From NCBI GenBank assembly GCA_043553855.1, contig CP121336.1, positions 3,906,001 through 3,970,000 of the forward strand: a DNA stretch of 64,000 bases. The letters are read 5' to 3'. The notes under the pieces are model-generated. The model ran no database searches, had not been told where the DNA came from, and was given only the letters and a program-made list of their open reading frames with translations. Shown here one piece after another: positions 34,376 through 43,247 of the stretch. Origin of the DNA: JAUIAS01 sp030425395 (lineage in GTDB: Bacteria > Pseudomonadota > Alphaproteobacteria > Rhodobacterales > Rhodobacteraceae). How positions within the stretch are numbered: position 1 is the first letter of the stretch; each line of letters begins with the position of its first letter. A program made the position numbers and the translations under genes.

Positions 34376-36519
34376 GCCGCGTCCGCCACGGTGTTGCGAA
34401 GCAGGTCATAGAGCGCGTCAGGCACCTCGAACCGCTCACCATAGGCATCGGCAAGCGCACGCGCGCGCGCGGCAAAGGCGTCGATCCCCTCCCCCCGGAT
34501 GAACTGGATCGCGCCACCGGTATGGGGCGGAAAGCCGATGGCAAAAATGCCGCCAAGATTGGCCTCGACCTCGGTATTGAGAACCCCTTCGCCAAGACAC
34601 CGCAGGGTTTCGATCGCCTGACGATACAAAAGCCGGTCAATCGCGTCCTGCAAGGGAACGTCGGCGTTGCCCTTGGCAAAGCGATCCAGTCCACCCCAAA
34701 GCTGTCGGCCTCCCGCGCTGTCATAGTCGTAAAAACCGCCGCCATATTGGCGCCCGCCACGGCCTTCGGCGATCATTGGTTCGGTGACCTCGACAGTGGC
34801 AGTGTTATGGGCACCAAACCCGGACACGACGCCCAGCCTTTCATCCAGCGCGGCATGGGTCTTGCGCACTTTCTGGCCAAGGATCAGGGAGACTTCGTCA
34901 AACACCTGCAACGGCCCGACCGGCATACCGGCCAGCCACGCCGCCCGTTCGATGGCCACGGGGGACATGCCGTCCACCAGCAACTGACAACCCTCATCCA
35001 TGAAGGTGCCAAACACCCTGCTGGTGAAAAAGCCTCGGCTGTCGTTGACCACAATCGGCATATAGCCGATCTGCTGAACATAATCATAGGCCTTGCGCAG
35101 GGTGTCTTGGCTGGTCTTTTCGCCCATGATGATTTCCACAACCTTCATCTTTTCCACCGGGGAAAAGAAATGCAGCCCGATGAACCGGGTCGGGTCCGGG
35201 CAGGCTTCGGCCAGCACCGAAATCGGCAGGGTCGAGGTGTTCGATCCGTAAATGCCGTCCTCCGACAACATCGGCCAGGTATCGCGGATCACCTTTTCCT
35301 TGAGGTCGATATCCTCGAAAACCGCTTCGACGATGACGTCCACGCTTGCCGCGGGCGCGTCTTCGATGGCGGGCGTGATGAGATCAAGCAATTGCGCCTT
35401 GGATGCATCGTCCATCCGTCCGCGTTTCATCGCCTTGTCGCACAGCGCTTCGGAATAGGCTTTGCCCTTGTCGGCATTTGACTGGTCCGTATCCTTGAGC
35501 CGTGTCGCCAGCCCCCGCTTGGCATGGGCATAGGCGATCCCCGCCCCCATCATGCCAGCCCCAAGGACCGCTGATGATCCTGCCGTCCAACGCGCGCCTT
35601 CGGGACGCACCTGACCCGATTTGATCGCCTGCATCCCGAAAAAGAACGTGCTGATCGCGGCCTTGGCCTGCTTGGATGCCATCAGCCCGATGAACCGGCG
35701 GGTTTCCATGCGCAGGGCAGCGTCAAAGTTCATCCGCATGGAATTGACCGCGACATCAAGGATCTTTTCCGGTGCAGGCAGCAACCCACGTGTTTTCTTG
35801 TAGAGCATCGCCGAGGACGCCATGATCGCCTGCCGCACCTTGGGGTGCAACGCGTCCCCGCCGGGATAGCGAAACCCCTTGCTGTCCCACGGCTGCGCGT
35901 GACGGTCGGGATTGGCCTTGATCCATGACTTGGCCGCCGGGATCAGATCGTGGCGCGCGGGCACGATTTCGTCGATCATCCCGGCCTTGAGCGCGTCGCG
36001 CGGGCGCACCTGTGTTCCTTCGAGAAGATACCCCAGCGCCGATTGCAGCCCAAGGCGCGCGGTCAAACGCACCACGCCCCCCGCTCCCGGCAAAAGGCCA
36101 AGCGTTACCTCGGGCAGGCCGGTCACCGCCTTGGGATCATCGACAACGATGGTGTGATTACACGCAAGACACAGCTCATACCCGCCGCCCAGAGCCGCAC
36201 CATTGACGGCGGCCACCACGGGAACAGGCAGCTTTTCCAGCCGCCGGTAAGTGGCCTTGTTGGCCTCGATGAAGTCGAAAGAGGCTTGGTCCGCCTTTTC
36301 TGTCGCCAGAATATCGTGCAGATCGCCCCCCGCAAAAAAGGTGGATTTGGCAGATGCAAAGACGACGCCGGTCAGCCCCTCTTCGGCTTCGAGCCGGTCG
36401 CAGAGCGCCCGCATGCCCGGTTCAAACCGGGCGTTCATCGTATTCGCGTTCTGGCCCTGCATATCCATCGTCACCGTGACGATGCCGTCCGCGTCCTTGT
36501 CGTAAATGAAATCCTGCAT
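34372..36519 (-). CDS. Fatty oxidation multifunctional enzyme, FadB/FadJ-like
   Basis: A 715-residue bifunctional enzyme with enoyl-CoA hydratase at the N-terminus and 3-hydroxyacyl-CoA dehydrogenase in the C-terminal part. The hydratase has VVAAVNGAALGGGYELCLAC (oxyanion hole) and VTLGLLPGAGGVVRL (catalytic Glu region is PEVTLGLLPGAGG). The NAD domain starts SAVLGAGMMGAGIAYAHAKR near residue 320, with FIGLHFFSPVEKMKVVEI and VVNDSRGFFTSRVFGTFMDE after it. The ATG at 36519 follows GAGGGGG; an extension of 17 codons upstream overlaps the thiolase gene. It lies 10 bp after the thiolase stop and overlaps the racemase start, so this is a tight three-gene operon. Confidence 0.95.
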   Translation of the reverse strand: MQDFIYDKDADGIVTVTMDMQGQNANTMNARFEPGMRALCDRLEAEEGLTGVVFASAKSTFFAGGDLHDILATEKADQASFDFIEANKATYRRLEKLPVPVVAAVNGAALGGGYELCLACNHTIVVDDPKAVTGLPEVTLGLLPGAGGVVRLTARLGLQSALGYLLEGTQVRPRDALKAGMIDEIVPARHDLIPAAKSWIKANPDRHAQPWDSKGFRYPGGDALHPKVRQAIMASSAMLYKKTRGLLPAPEKILDVAVNSMRMNFDAALRMETRRFIGLMASKQAKAAISTFFFGMQAIKSGQVRPEGARWTAGSSAVLGAGMMGAGIAYAHAKRGLATRLKDTDQSNADKGKAYSEALCDKAMKRGRMDDASKAQLLDLITPAIEDAPAASVDVIVEAVFEDIDLKEKVIRDTWPMLSEDGIYGSNTSTLPISVLAEACPDPTRFIGLHFFSPVEKMKVVEIIMGEKTSQDTLRKAYDYVQQIGYMPIVVNDSRGFFTSRVFGTFMDEGCQLLVDGMSPVAIERAAWLAGMPVGPLQVFDEVSLILGQKVRKTHAALDERLGVVSGFGAHNTATVEVTEPMIAEGRGGRQYGGGFYDYDSAGGRQLWGGLDRFAKGNADVPLQDAIDRLLYRQAIETLRCLGEGVLNTEVEANLGGIFAIGFPPHTGGAIQFIRGEGIDAFAARARALADAYGERFEVPDALYDLLRNTVADAA

Positions 36520-36529
36520 GTCAGCCCCC

Positions 36530-37738
36530 TCAGACCCGTTCGATGATCGACGCGATACCCATGCCGCCACCGACGCACATGGTAATCAGCGCGCGCTTGA
36601 GATTGCGGCGTTCAAGTTCATCCAGCATCGTCGACACAAGGCAACCGCCTGTGGCGCCAAGCGGGTGGCCCATGGCGATGGCCCCGCCCACGACATTGAG
36701 CTTTTCATCGGGCACATTCAGATCCCGCTGAAGCCGCAGAGCGACGGATGCAAAGGCTTCGTTGATTTCCACGAGGTCGATATCGTCGATGGTCAGCCCG
36801 GCCTTGGCCAGTGCCTTTTGCGAGGCAGGCCCCGGCCCGGTCAGCATGATCGTGGGATCGGTGGCCGTCAGCGCGATGGAGAGAACCCGGCCACGCGGGT
36901 CCAGCCCGATATCGCGCCCTGCCTGTTCGTTACCCACCATGATCAGCGAAGCCCCATCCACGATGCCCGAACTGTTGCCCGGTGTATGCACGTGATTGAT
37001 CCGCTCGACCTGCGGATATTTGGCCAGAGCGACGGCATCAAAGCCGATGGAGCCGGGCATCGCAAAGCTGGCCTTGAGCGCGCCAAGTTTCTGCATGTCG
37101 GTGTCAGGCTTGATAAAATCGTCCCGTTCCAGAACCACGATCCCGTTTTCATCGCGCACCGGCACAACGGACCGATCGAACCAGCCGCTGTCGCGGGCAT
37201 GGGACGCGCGCTTCTGACTTTCCAGAGCAAAGGCATCCACGTCATCGCGGCTCCAGCCTTCGATGGTGGCGATCATATCTGCCCCGATCCCCTGCGGAAC
37301 AAACCCGGTATCAAGAGCGGTTTCCGGGTCTTCGGCAAAGGGGCCGCCGTCAGCCCCCATGGGCACGCGCGACATGCTTTCGAAGCCACCCGCGCAGACC
37401 AGATCTTCCCACCCCGAAGCCACTTTGGCCGCAGCGGTATTGAACGTATCCAGCCCCGAGGCGCAAAACCGGTTGACCTGCGCACCGGGAACGGATTCGT
37501 CCCAGCCCGCCTTTTGCAGGGCAATCTTGGGCAACACCGACCCTTGTTCCATTACGGGTGCCACGCATCCCAGCATGACATCGTCGACACGGCCCGTATC
37601 AAAATCATGGCGCGCCTGCATTTCGGTCAGCAAGGTCGTCACAAGGTGGATTGGTTTGACTTCGTGCAACGTCCCGTCAGCCTTGCCCTTGGAGCGGGGC
37701 GTGCGGATCGCATCAAAGATATAGGCGGTTTCGGCCAT
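36530..37738 (-). CDS. Acetyl-CoA acyltransferase (thiolase)
   Basis: Thiolase of 402 residues that cleaves 3-ketoacyl-CoA with CoA to acetyl-CoA and a shortened acyl-CoA. N-terminus AETAYIFDAIRTPRSKGKAD is the standard FadA/FadI form. The nucleophilic Cys is in VNRFCASGLDTFNTAAA near residue 90; INEAFASVALRLQRDLN gives the His/Asn region, GGAIAMGHPLGATGGCLVST the GHPxGxTG motif, and MCVGGGMGIASIIERV the C-terminal Cys. A strong GGAGGA precedes the ATG at 37738, so the longer in-frame start is rejected. First gene of the beta-oxidation operon; divergent from the racemase gene at 38008. Confidence 0.96.
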   Translation of the reverse strand: MAETAYIFDAIRTPRSKGKADGTLHEVKPIHLVTTLLTEMQARHDFDTGRVDDVMLGCVAPVMEQGSVLPKIALQKAGWDESVPGAQVNRFCASGLDTFNTAAAKVASGWEDLVCAGGFESMSRVPMGADGGPFAEDPETALDTGFVPQGIGADMIATIEGWSRDDVDAFALESQKRASHARDSGWFDRSVVPVRDENGIVVLERDDFIKPDTDMQKLGALKASFAMPGSIGFDAVALAKYPQVERINHVHTPGNSSGIVDGASLIMVGNEQAGRDIGLDPRGRVLSIALTATDPTIMLTGPGPASQKALAKAGLTIDDIDLVEINEAFASVALRLQRDLNVPDEKLNVVGGAIAMGHPLGATGGCLVSTMLDELERRNLKRALITMCVGGGMGIASIIERV

Positions 37739-38007
37739 GGTGTTCCTCCGTTCTGGTCCGATCCCCCTCTTGCGGGCCAAATCCGCAGCACAAAGGCCGG
37801 ACATCAGTTTCCGGGGGATGATGATCAGGTGAGGCAGAACCCTGTCAACGCCGATGTGGCAGGAATGGGAAATGCCGTCGCGTTGCATCGCAATCATGGG
37901 AGGGGCGCGTCCGGACAGCAATCCGGCGCATTGGCTCTGTCACCGGCAGCCGATCTGCGGTTAAGATTGGGTGCACCCCATCAACGCAAGCCGAAGGCGG
38001 AGTTTTC
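37739..38007. promoter_or_regulatory. Divergent promoter region
   Basis: 269 bp between the start of the thiolase operon (minus) and the Asp/Glu-hydantoin racemase (plus). Both need promoters here. I see no clear -35/-10 pair or obvious operator repeat by eye, and no small gene. Confidence 0.4.
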
Positions 38008-38646
38008 ATGCGCGTCGTTCTGATCAACCCAAACAGCACCGGAGCCATGACCCGTTCGGCGCTGGATGCCGCGCGGCAGGCCGCTCCGGACCTGACCATT
38101 GAGGGGTGGACTTCCGACAAGGGCCCGGTCGCCATTCAGGGCGCGGAAGACGGTGCGCGGGCGGTGCCGCCTCTGCTGGAACTGGTGGACACCGCATCCG
38201 GGGACGGCGCCGACGCCATTATCATTGCCTGTTTCGATGATACCGGCCTCGCGCAGGCGCAAGCGCGCGCACGCTGCCCTGTCATCGGTATCGGGCAGGC
38301 AAGTTTCATCATGGCAGAGCTGAGAGGCGGGCCATCCGCGGTGATCACCACCGTTCCCGAGGCGGTGCCAATCATTGCCGCCAATGTGCGCGAACAGGGG
38401 CACGCCGGTCGGATCGCCCATGTGCTGGCCGCCGATGTGCCGGTTCTGATGCTCGAAGAAGATCCCGAACGCGCCGCCGATGCTTTCGAGGCCGCCGCAA
38501 GAACGCTGCCGACCGGGATCGCCAATCTGATCATTGGATGCGCAGGTGCCGTTACGATCACCGCCATTCTGGAACAGCGTCTCGCAATGCCGGTGATGGA
38601 TGGGGTTACATCCGCGGCCCGGCTGTGTCGCGCATTGAGTGGATGA
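38008..38646 (+). CDS. Asp/Glu/hydantoin racemase family protein
   Basis: A cofactor-independent racemase-fold protein of 212 residues. The N-terminal MRVVLINPNSTGAMTRSALD has the PNS(T)T motif of hydantoin racemases. Two Cys occupy the catalytic positions: IIIACFDDTGLAQAQ near residue 77 and NLIIGCAGAVTITAIL near 178. This supports true racemase activity on a hydantoin or amino acid, but related proteins (such as maleate isomerase or allantoin racemase) cannot be excluded. GAAGGCGGAG precedes the start. It stands alone between the beta-oxidation operon and a small membrane protein gene. Confidence 0.85.
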   Translation: MRVVLINPNSTGAMTRSALDAARQAAPDLTIEGWTSDKGPVAIQGAEDGARAVPPLLELVDTASGDGADAIIIACFDDTGLAQAQARARCPVIGIGQASFIMAELRGGPSAVITTVPEAVPIIAANVREQGHAGRIAHVLAADVPVLMLEEDPERAADAFEAAARTLPTGIANLIIGCAGAVTITAILEQRLAMPVMDGVTSAARLCRALSG

Positions 38647-38717
38647 CAGCGGGCGCGGATGACGCTAAACGCGCCCCCTGCCCCAAAACGCAACGCCCCA
38701 AGCCCTGACCAACCGCG

Positions 38718-38978
38718 ATGACCGAATACACCTTGCGATATCGCCTTCTGGATACCGAAATGCCGGACACGCCGCGATCGGCCCAAGTTGAGGCATCAGA
38801 CCAGCAGACCGCAATTGAGGCCCTGAAATCCCGCCATCCCGGCGAACGCCTGCGCATCGACACCATTCGCCGCGCCACCCCCGAACCGCCCAAACGCAAA
38901 AGCCGCAAGGAACTGATCGCATTGGCTCTGGTTCTGGTGTTCGGGGCGGTCAATCTGGCCCACCGTTTGATGAACTGA
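38718..38978 (+). CDS. Small C-terminally anchored membrane protein
   Basis: An 86-residue protein: a soluble N-terminal part (MTEYTLRYRLLDTEMPDTPR) rich in charged residues, a basic stretch PEPPKRKSRK and a C-terminal hydrophobic helix (ELIALALVLVFGAVNLAHRL). This is the layout of a tail-anchored inner-membrane protein with its N-terminus in the cytoplasm. No family recognised. It is 71 bp after the racemase gene and converges on alr with an 11-bp gap. Codon use looks like that of neighbouring real genes, but the call rests mainly on that and on the ATG. Confidence 0.6.
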   Translation: MTEYTLRYRLLDTEMPDTPRSAQVEASDQQTAIEALKSRHPGERLRIDTIRRATPEPPKRKSRKELIALALVLVFGAVNLAHRLMN

Positions 38979-38989
38979 TCTGAGGGCCA

Positions 38990-40105
38990 TCACCGATAGA
39001 TGCGGTGATTGCGCGCCCCCCAATCGGAAAACAGATCGGCCAGAATGGTGCCGAACTGGCGTTGGGTCACATCCAGCGAGGCCTGCCCGTCCGCAATACC
39101 GCCAAAAACCGTGGCTTCATCCCCCACCGCGATGCCTGCAATATCGGTAACATCCACCACCACGGTGTTCATTGAAATCTTGCCCACTGTCGGGGCGAGG
39201 TGGTCGCGAATGGCCACAACGGAACCCGCCTCGCTGCGTCTTGGAAAGCCATTGGCATAGCCCACCGACAGGCAGGCCAGACGTCTGTCCCCCTCCAGCG
39301 TAAGCGCCCGATCATAACCGACCGTGGCCCCCTTGGGAAAATCGCCGATGCTGACCACCCGCGCCTTGAGATCCATCGTGGTTCGAAATCCAAGGTCCGG
39401 ACGCAGGATACCGTAGAGGATCGCACCACAACGATACATATCCGTTTCGATCGGTTGGTCGGAAATCAATGTCAGCGAACTGCCCGCGTGCACCAGAAGG
39501 CGCGATCTGTCCAACCCGCCATTGTCACACACCCACGCGGCCTGATGCTGAAACAAGGCCGCTGTTTGCGCCAGATCGAGGCCAGCGTTTGATGGAAAAT
39601 GGGTGCAGATGCCAACCACATTGCCGGCGAGCGTCTCAAGGATTTGCAAACATGTGTCGCGCCCGGCCTGCGTTGCGATTTCAAGCCCATCCCGCGACAT
39701 GCCTGCCGCATCAAGCGCAAGATGGGCCGCAACCTCGCGCCCCGCATCCCGCTGCGCGCGCAATGCCTGCGCCGCAGCAAGGGAGCCTGCCTGTTCCTGA
39801 ACGCGGGCTGGTGCCGCGGCATCAATTTCTGCGGCTGTCGCCGCACGCAACCGAATAAGCCGTCCGCCAAACCCCGCATCGCGCACCGCGAACGCCTCTG
39901 CATTCGAGGTGATCCCGACGCAGCCCACACCCTGCTCAATGACCAAAGGCACAACCTGCGCAATGCCGTGGCCATAAGCGTCGGCCTTGAGCACCGCGCA
40001 GAAATCCCGCCCCTGCGGCACCAGCGACCGCGCAATTTCAAGGTTTCGCGATATCCGGTCGCGGTGGATGTCACACCACGATCCCGGGCAGGTGTCATGT
40101 CTCAT
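38990..40105 (-). CDS. alr: Alanine racemase
   Basis: PLP-dependent racemase of 371 residues. The PLP Lys is in FCAVLKADAYGHGIAQVVPL near residue 40; the opposite-face catalytic Tyr region is LACLSVGYANGFPRRSEAGS; the C-terminal TVGKISMNTVVVDVTDI matches the family (GRISMD motif with Asn for Asp). Its ATG overlaps the stop of the M20 amidohydrolase gene (ATGA), so it is the last gene of the ten-gene amino-acid operon rather than a free-standing cell-wall gene. In that setting it may be a broad-range racemase that converts an imported amino acid's stereochemistry. An essential D-Ala role cannot be excluded. Confidence 0.93.
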   Translation of the reverse strand: MRHDTCPGSWCDIHRDRISRNLEIARSLVPQGRDFCAVLKADAYGHGIAQVVPLVIEQGVGCVGITSNAEAFAVRDAGFGGRLIRLRAATAAEIDAAAPARVQEQAGSLAAAQALRAQRDAGREVAAHLALDAAGMSRDGLEIATQAGRDTCLQILETLAGNVVGICTHFPSNAGLDLAQTAALFQHQAAWVCDNGGLDRSRLLVHAGSSLTLISDQPIETDMYRCGAILYGILRPDLGFRTTMDLKARVVSIGDFPKGATVGYDRALTLEGDRRLACLSVGYANGFPRRSEAGSVVAIRDHLAPTVGKISMNTVVVDVTDIAGIAVGDEATVFGGIADGQASLDVTQRQFGTILADLFSDWGARNHRIYR

Positions 40106-41259
40106 GCCGGGGGCAGGCCCAGTATCCGGTCCAGAATGGCGCAAAACTGATCTGTGACCACGGGCAGCAACGCGTCTGGAAAATCATAGTCGGGATTGTG
40201 CAATTGGGCACAGCCTTCGCCCGCGCCGATATAGAGCATCGCAGCCCGCGCACCGTCATCCCCGATGCGGCCGAAATCTTCGGACCAGCGCATTGGCAGA
40301 TCCATCTCGTGGATGGCAAAACCGCAGGCCGCCGCCGCGTCGCGAGCAATCGCTGTGGCCTCCGGATCGTTCACGACAGCCCGGAACACATCGTGCCACT
40401 GAACACGCACCTTGAGATCCCCCTTGACCTGATCCACCTGTTCCAGAGCCGCCGCGATAAGGCTCTCCATGCGGTGGTTGGTCATGGTGCGCAGGGTCAC
40501 GCGCAATTCCCCATCCGCTGGCGCAATGCCAAAGCTGGGTTCGCCAAGGTTGGCATGGGTCAGGGTGGACAGGGCAAAACCGTCTTCGCCCACTGTGCCC
40601 TGCGCCAAGGCGGGCAGACCCGACATCAACGTCGCCATCGCCGCGCCGGGCGAAAGCCCGTCCTCAGGGGCAGCAGCGTGGGAGCTTTTGCCCGTCATCA
40701 GAATTTGCATACCGCGCGAGGCGCAGTTTCCCGGACCCGGACGCAGACCGATTTCGCCCAGCGGACGGCCGGGAACATTGTGATAGGCAAAGGCGTAATC
40801 GGGCCGGATTTCGGGCCAGACGGGATCTTCGACAACCGCACGCGCGCCAGCTCCGGTTTCTTCGGCGGGTTGAAACAGCAAGATCACCCGGCCCCGCAAT
40901 GGCCGCGCAGAAAGCCGCATACCCACCCCCAGCAGCGACACCATGTGGCCGTCATGGCCGCACAGGTGGCCCTTGCCGTCGATTTTGGACTTATAGGGCA
41001 AATCGGACAATTCACGGATCGGAAGCCCGTCCAGTTCACAGCGCAGCAGCACCGTCGGCCCATCCTGCACGCCACGAAATTCCGCCGCAACGCCATGCCC
41101 CCCCAGATTGCGCCAGATACGATCCGCACCAAGGGCTTGCAACTCGTCCGCGATGCGTGCCGCCGTGGCACGTTCCTCGCCCGAGACTTCGGGGCGTCGG
41201 TGCAGCGCGTGGCGCAGTTCGGTCAGGTCGGCGATCTGATCTGGGGACAGGGATTGCAC
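40102..41259 (-). CDS. M20D-type amidohydrolase (hippurate/IAA-amino acid hydrolase-like)
   Basis: Metal-dependent amide hydrolase of 385 residues that would release a free amino acid from an N-acyl derivative. Motifs: ELRHALHRRPEVSGEERATA at the N-terminus, LLRCELDGLPI, then KGHLCGHDGHMVSLLGVGMR with the metal-binding Cys/His/His, and FQPAEETGAGARAVVED with the catalytic Glu pair. The dimerisation domain begins near GMQILMTGKSSHAAAPEDGL. The start is a GTG at 41259, preceded by AAGGAG at good distance. It lies 12 bp after the other M20 gene and overlaps alr. Confidence 0.92.
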   Translation of the reverse strand: MQSLSPDQIADLTELRHALHRRPEVSGEERATAARIADELQALGADRIWRNLGGHGVAAEFRGVQDGPTVLLRCELDGLPIRELSDLPYKSKIDGKGHLCGHDGHMVSLLGVGMRLSARPLRGRVILLFQPAEETGAGARAVVEDPVWPEIRPDYAFAYHNVPGRPLGEIGLRPGPGNCASRGMQILMTGKSSHAAAPEDGLSPGAAMATLMSGLPALAQGTVGEDGFALSTLTHANLGEPSFGIAPADGELRVTLRTMTNHRMESLIAAALEQVDQVKGDLKVRVQWHDVFRAVVNDPEATAIARDAAAACGFAIHEMDLPMRWSEDFGRIGDDGARAAMLYIGAGEGCAQLHNPDYDFPDALLPVVTDQFCAILDRILGLPPA

Positions 41260-41271
41260 GTCGAAAACTCC

Positions 41272-42564
41272 TTATGCCGGTTCGGTGCCGCACCACTCTG
41301 CGATGAACAGGGCCGTGGCCTTGGTCACGCGGCGCATGCTTTCCAGATCCACCCGTTCGTTAAAGCCGTGGATGGCCTCGGCGCGCGGCCCGTAAACCAG
41401 TGCGGGCGTGTCGGCATACAGTCCAAAGAACCGGGCATCGGTCGTCGCGGTGATCGCGGCCCGCTCAAGCGCGTCGCCGGTGGCGGTCTGGTGGGCGTTT
41501 TCGAGCGCCGCGATAGCCGACACGGCATTGGCGGAACTGTCCTGAGACAGCGCATAGCCCTCGGCATTAAAACCGTGATACACGATTTCGGGCAGCGAAT
41601 TGCGCAGAAAGTCATTTTCCCGCGCGGCGTCCAGAATCACGTTTTCGATCTCGGTCTTGGCAGCTTCGATGGACTGGCCGGGAAAGATCGCCATGCGTAT
41701 GTCGAACACGCTCCACGCCGGAACCGAACTGGTCCAGTCGCCGCCCTCGATCTTGCCCACGTTGAGATTGAGCGCGTGCTCCATATGCGCATAATCAGCC
41801 GGTCGCTTGTCAGCCGCGTTCCAGCGGTGCTCCATTTCGTGCAGCGCACGGATCAGCGGGAACCCGGCCTCGATCGCGTTCGACCCTGACCCGGCATAGG
41901 CAACATGGGTCGGCAGCCCCTTGAGATGCACCTGAAACCAGATCACCCCAAGCTGGGCGGTGACAAGTTGTTCGGCAAATGGTTCGGGGATCAATGCCGC
42001 ATCGGCGGTATAACCACGCGCCAGACACGCCAGCGCGCCATTGCCGGTGCATTCTTCTTCGACCACCGATTGGAAATGCACATCCGCCCCCGGAGCCAGA
42101 CCACAGGCCGCCAAGGCATCCAGCGCAAACAGGTTCGACGCCAGCCCCGCCTTCATATCGCCGCCACCCCGGCCATAAAGCCAGCCGTTTTCAACGCGCG
42201 GTTCAAACGGCGGGCTGTCCCACATGTCCAGCGGGCCGGTCGGCACCACATCAACATGACCGTTGAGGATCAGGGATTTGCCCTGACGCGTGCGGGACCG
42301 GTGCGTGCCGACCACGTTCACCGCGTCGTCATAATTGCCGATCACCGGCGAAAATCCAGGGAGATTCTGGATGTCGGCCACGTCGATCTGCCAGCGATCG
42401 ACCTCGTAACCGCGCGAGGCCAGTTCGCCGGCCATGAAATCCTGGGCGGACTGTTCGTTGCCGCGGGTCGATGGGTGCGCCGTCAGGTCAGACAGGAACG
42501 CAACCTGCCGGTCAAACGCCGCATCCACAGCATCCTGGATTTCTTGTTTAAGTTTGTCGTTCAT
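41272..42564 (-). CDS. M20-family deacylase, ArgE/DapE-like
   Basis: Zinc hydrolase of 430 residues, akin to acetylornithine deacetylase and succinyl-diaminopimelate desuccinylase. Visible motifs are SLILNGHVDVVPTGPLDMWD (metal His and Asp), WLYGRGGGDMKAGLASNLFA (bridging Asp) and FQSVVEEECTGNGALACLA (catalytic Glu-Glu). Start at the ATG at 42564, giving MNDKLKQEIQDAVDAAF; longer in-frame starts overlap the CoA-transferase gene. The ribosome site is weak. As part of the operon it may remove an acyl group from an imported amino acid; two different M20 enzymes in one operon suggest two acyl forms or a two-step substrate. Confidence 0.9.
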   Translation of the reverse strand: MNDKLKQEIQDAVDAAFDRQVAFLSDLTAHPSTRGNEQSAQDFMAGELASRGYEVDRWQIDVADIQNLPGFSPVIGNYDDAVNVVGTHRSRTRQGKSLILNGHVDVVPTGPLDMWDSPPFEPRVENGWLYGRGGGDMKAGLASNLFALDALAACGLAPGADVHFQSVVEEECTGNGALACLARGYTADAALIPEPFAEQLVTAQLGVIWFQVHLKGLPTHVAYAGSGSNAIEAGFPLIRALHEMEHRWNAADKRPADYAHMEHALNLNVGKIEGGDWTSSVPAWSVFDIRMAIFPGQSIEAAKTEIENVILDAARENDFLRNSLPEIVYHGFNAEGYALSQDSSANAVSAIAALENAHQTATGDALERAAITATTDARFFGLYADTPALVYGPRAEAIHGFNERVDLESMRRVTKATALFIAEWCGTEPA

Positions 42565-42593
42565 AGCATTGATAATCCGAGGCAAATTGACAT

Positions 42594-43247
42594 TCAAAAT
42601 GACGGGGGTGTGGCATCCGGTACGATCAGAGGCGCGTCGGTGGCATTGGCCACCTGCGACGGGGTCACGCCCGTGGCGGTTTCGACCAGAACAAACCCCC
42701 GCGCCGTCACGTCGATCACCGCGAGGTCGGTAAAGATCCGCGACACGCATCCACGCGCTGTCAAAGGCAGGGTGCATCTGTGTTTCAGCTTGGGTTGGCC
42801 CGCGCGGTCGGTATGGGTGGTCAGGACCACCACGCGACGCGCCTTCTGGGCCAGTTCGATACCGCCTCCGACGCCGGGGCTGAATTTGCCCGGTATCTTC
42901 CAATTGGCCAGATCGCCATCGGCACTGACCTCGAAGGCACCCAGCATGGTCAGGTCAAGCCGTCCGGAGCGAACGATCGAAAAGCTGGCCGCGCTGTCCA
43001 TGAATGCCGAACCCGGCACCGTCGAGACATAGGCTCCGCCCGCGTCAATGAGGTTGCGGTCGGCCCTGTCCGGGCCGAGCACAGGGCCAATGCCGGTCAA
43101 CCCGTTTTCGGTATGCAGGCAAACGGGGAAATCGGACGACAGATGGTTGACCACCTGCGTTGGCAAGCCGATGCCAAGATTGACAACCATGCCCGGCGCG
43201 ATTTCGCGGGCGGCGCGGGCGATCATGCGTTCTTTAGCGTTGGACAA
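42594..43247 (-). CDS. 3-oxoacid CoA-transferase, subunit B
   Basis: Beta subunit (217 residues) of a type I CoA-transferase such as succinyl-CoA:acetoacetate transferase. The catalytic Glu is in VCLHTENGLTGIGPVLG (ENG motif); GMVVNLGIGLPTQVVNHL and FSPGVGGGIELAQKARRVVV are family blocks. I place the start at a TTG at 43247: GAGGAA lies about 8 bases upstream and the N-terminus then reads LSNAKERMIARAAREI, which aligns with the ScoB N-terminus; the ATG at 43226 would cut off the first seven residues. With the TTG it overlaps subunit A by 14 bp. Confidence 0.9.
   Translation of the reverse strand: MSNAKERMIARAAREIAPGMVVNLGIGLPTQVVNHLSSDFPVCLHTENGLTGIGPVLGPDRADRNLIDAGGAYVSTVPGSAFMDSAASFSIVRSGRLDLTMLGAFEVSADGDLANWKIPGKFSPGVGGGIELAQKARRVVVLTTHTDRAGQPKLKHRCTLPLTARGCVSRIFTDLAVIDVTARGFVLVETATGVTPSQVANATDAPLIVPDATPPSF

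Noticed and set aside
36506..41889. Long plus-strand frames of about 500-560 codons opposite the thiolase, racemase and M20 genes
   Set aside because: Antisense to genes with intact catalytic motifs; the translations are rich in His, Gln, Arg and Gly with no recognisable domain.
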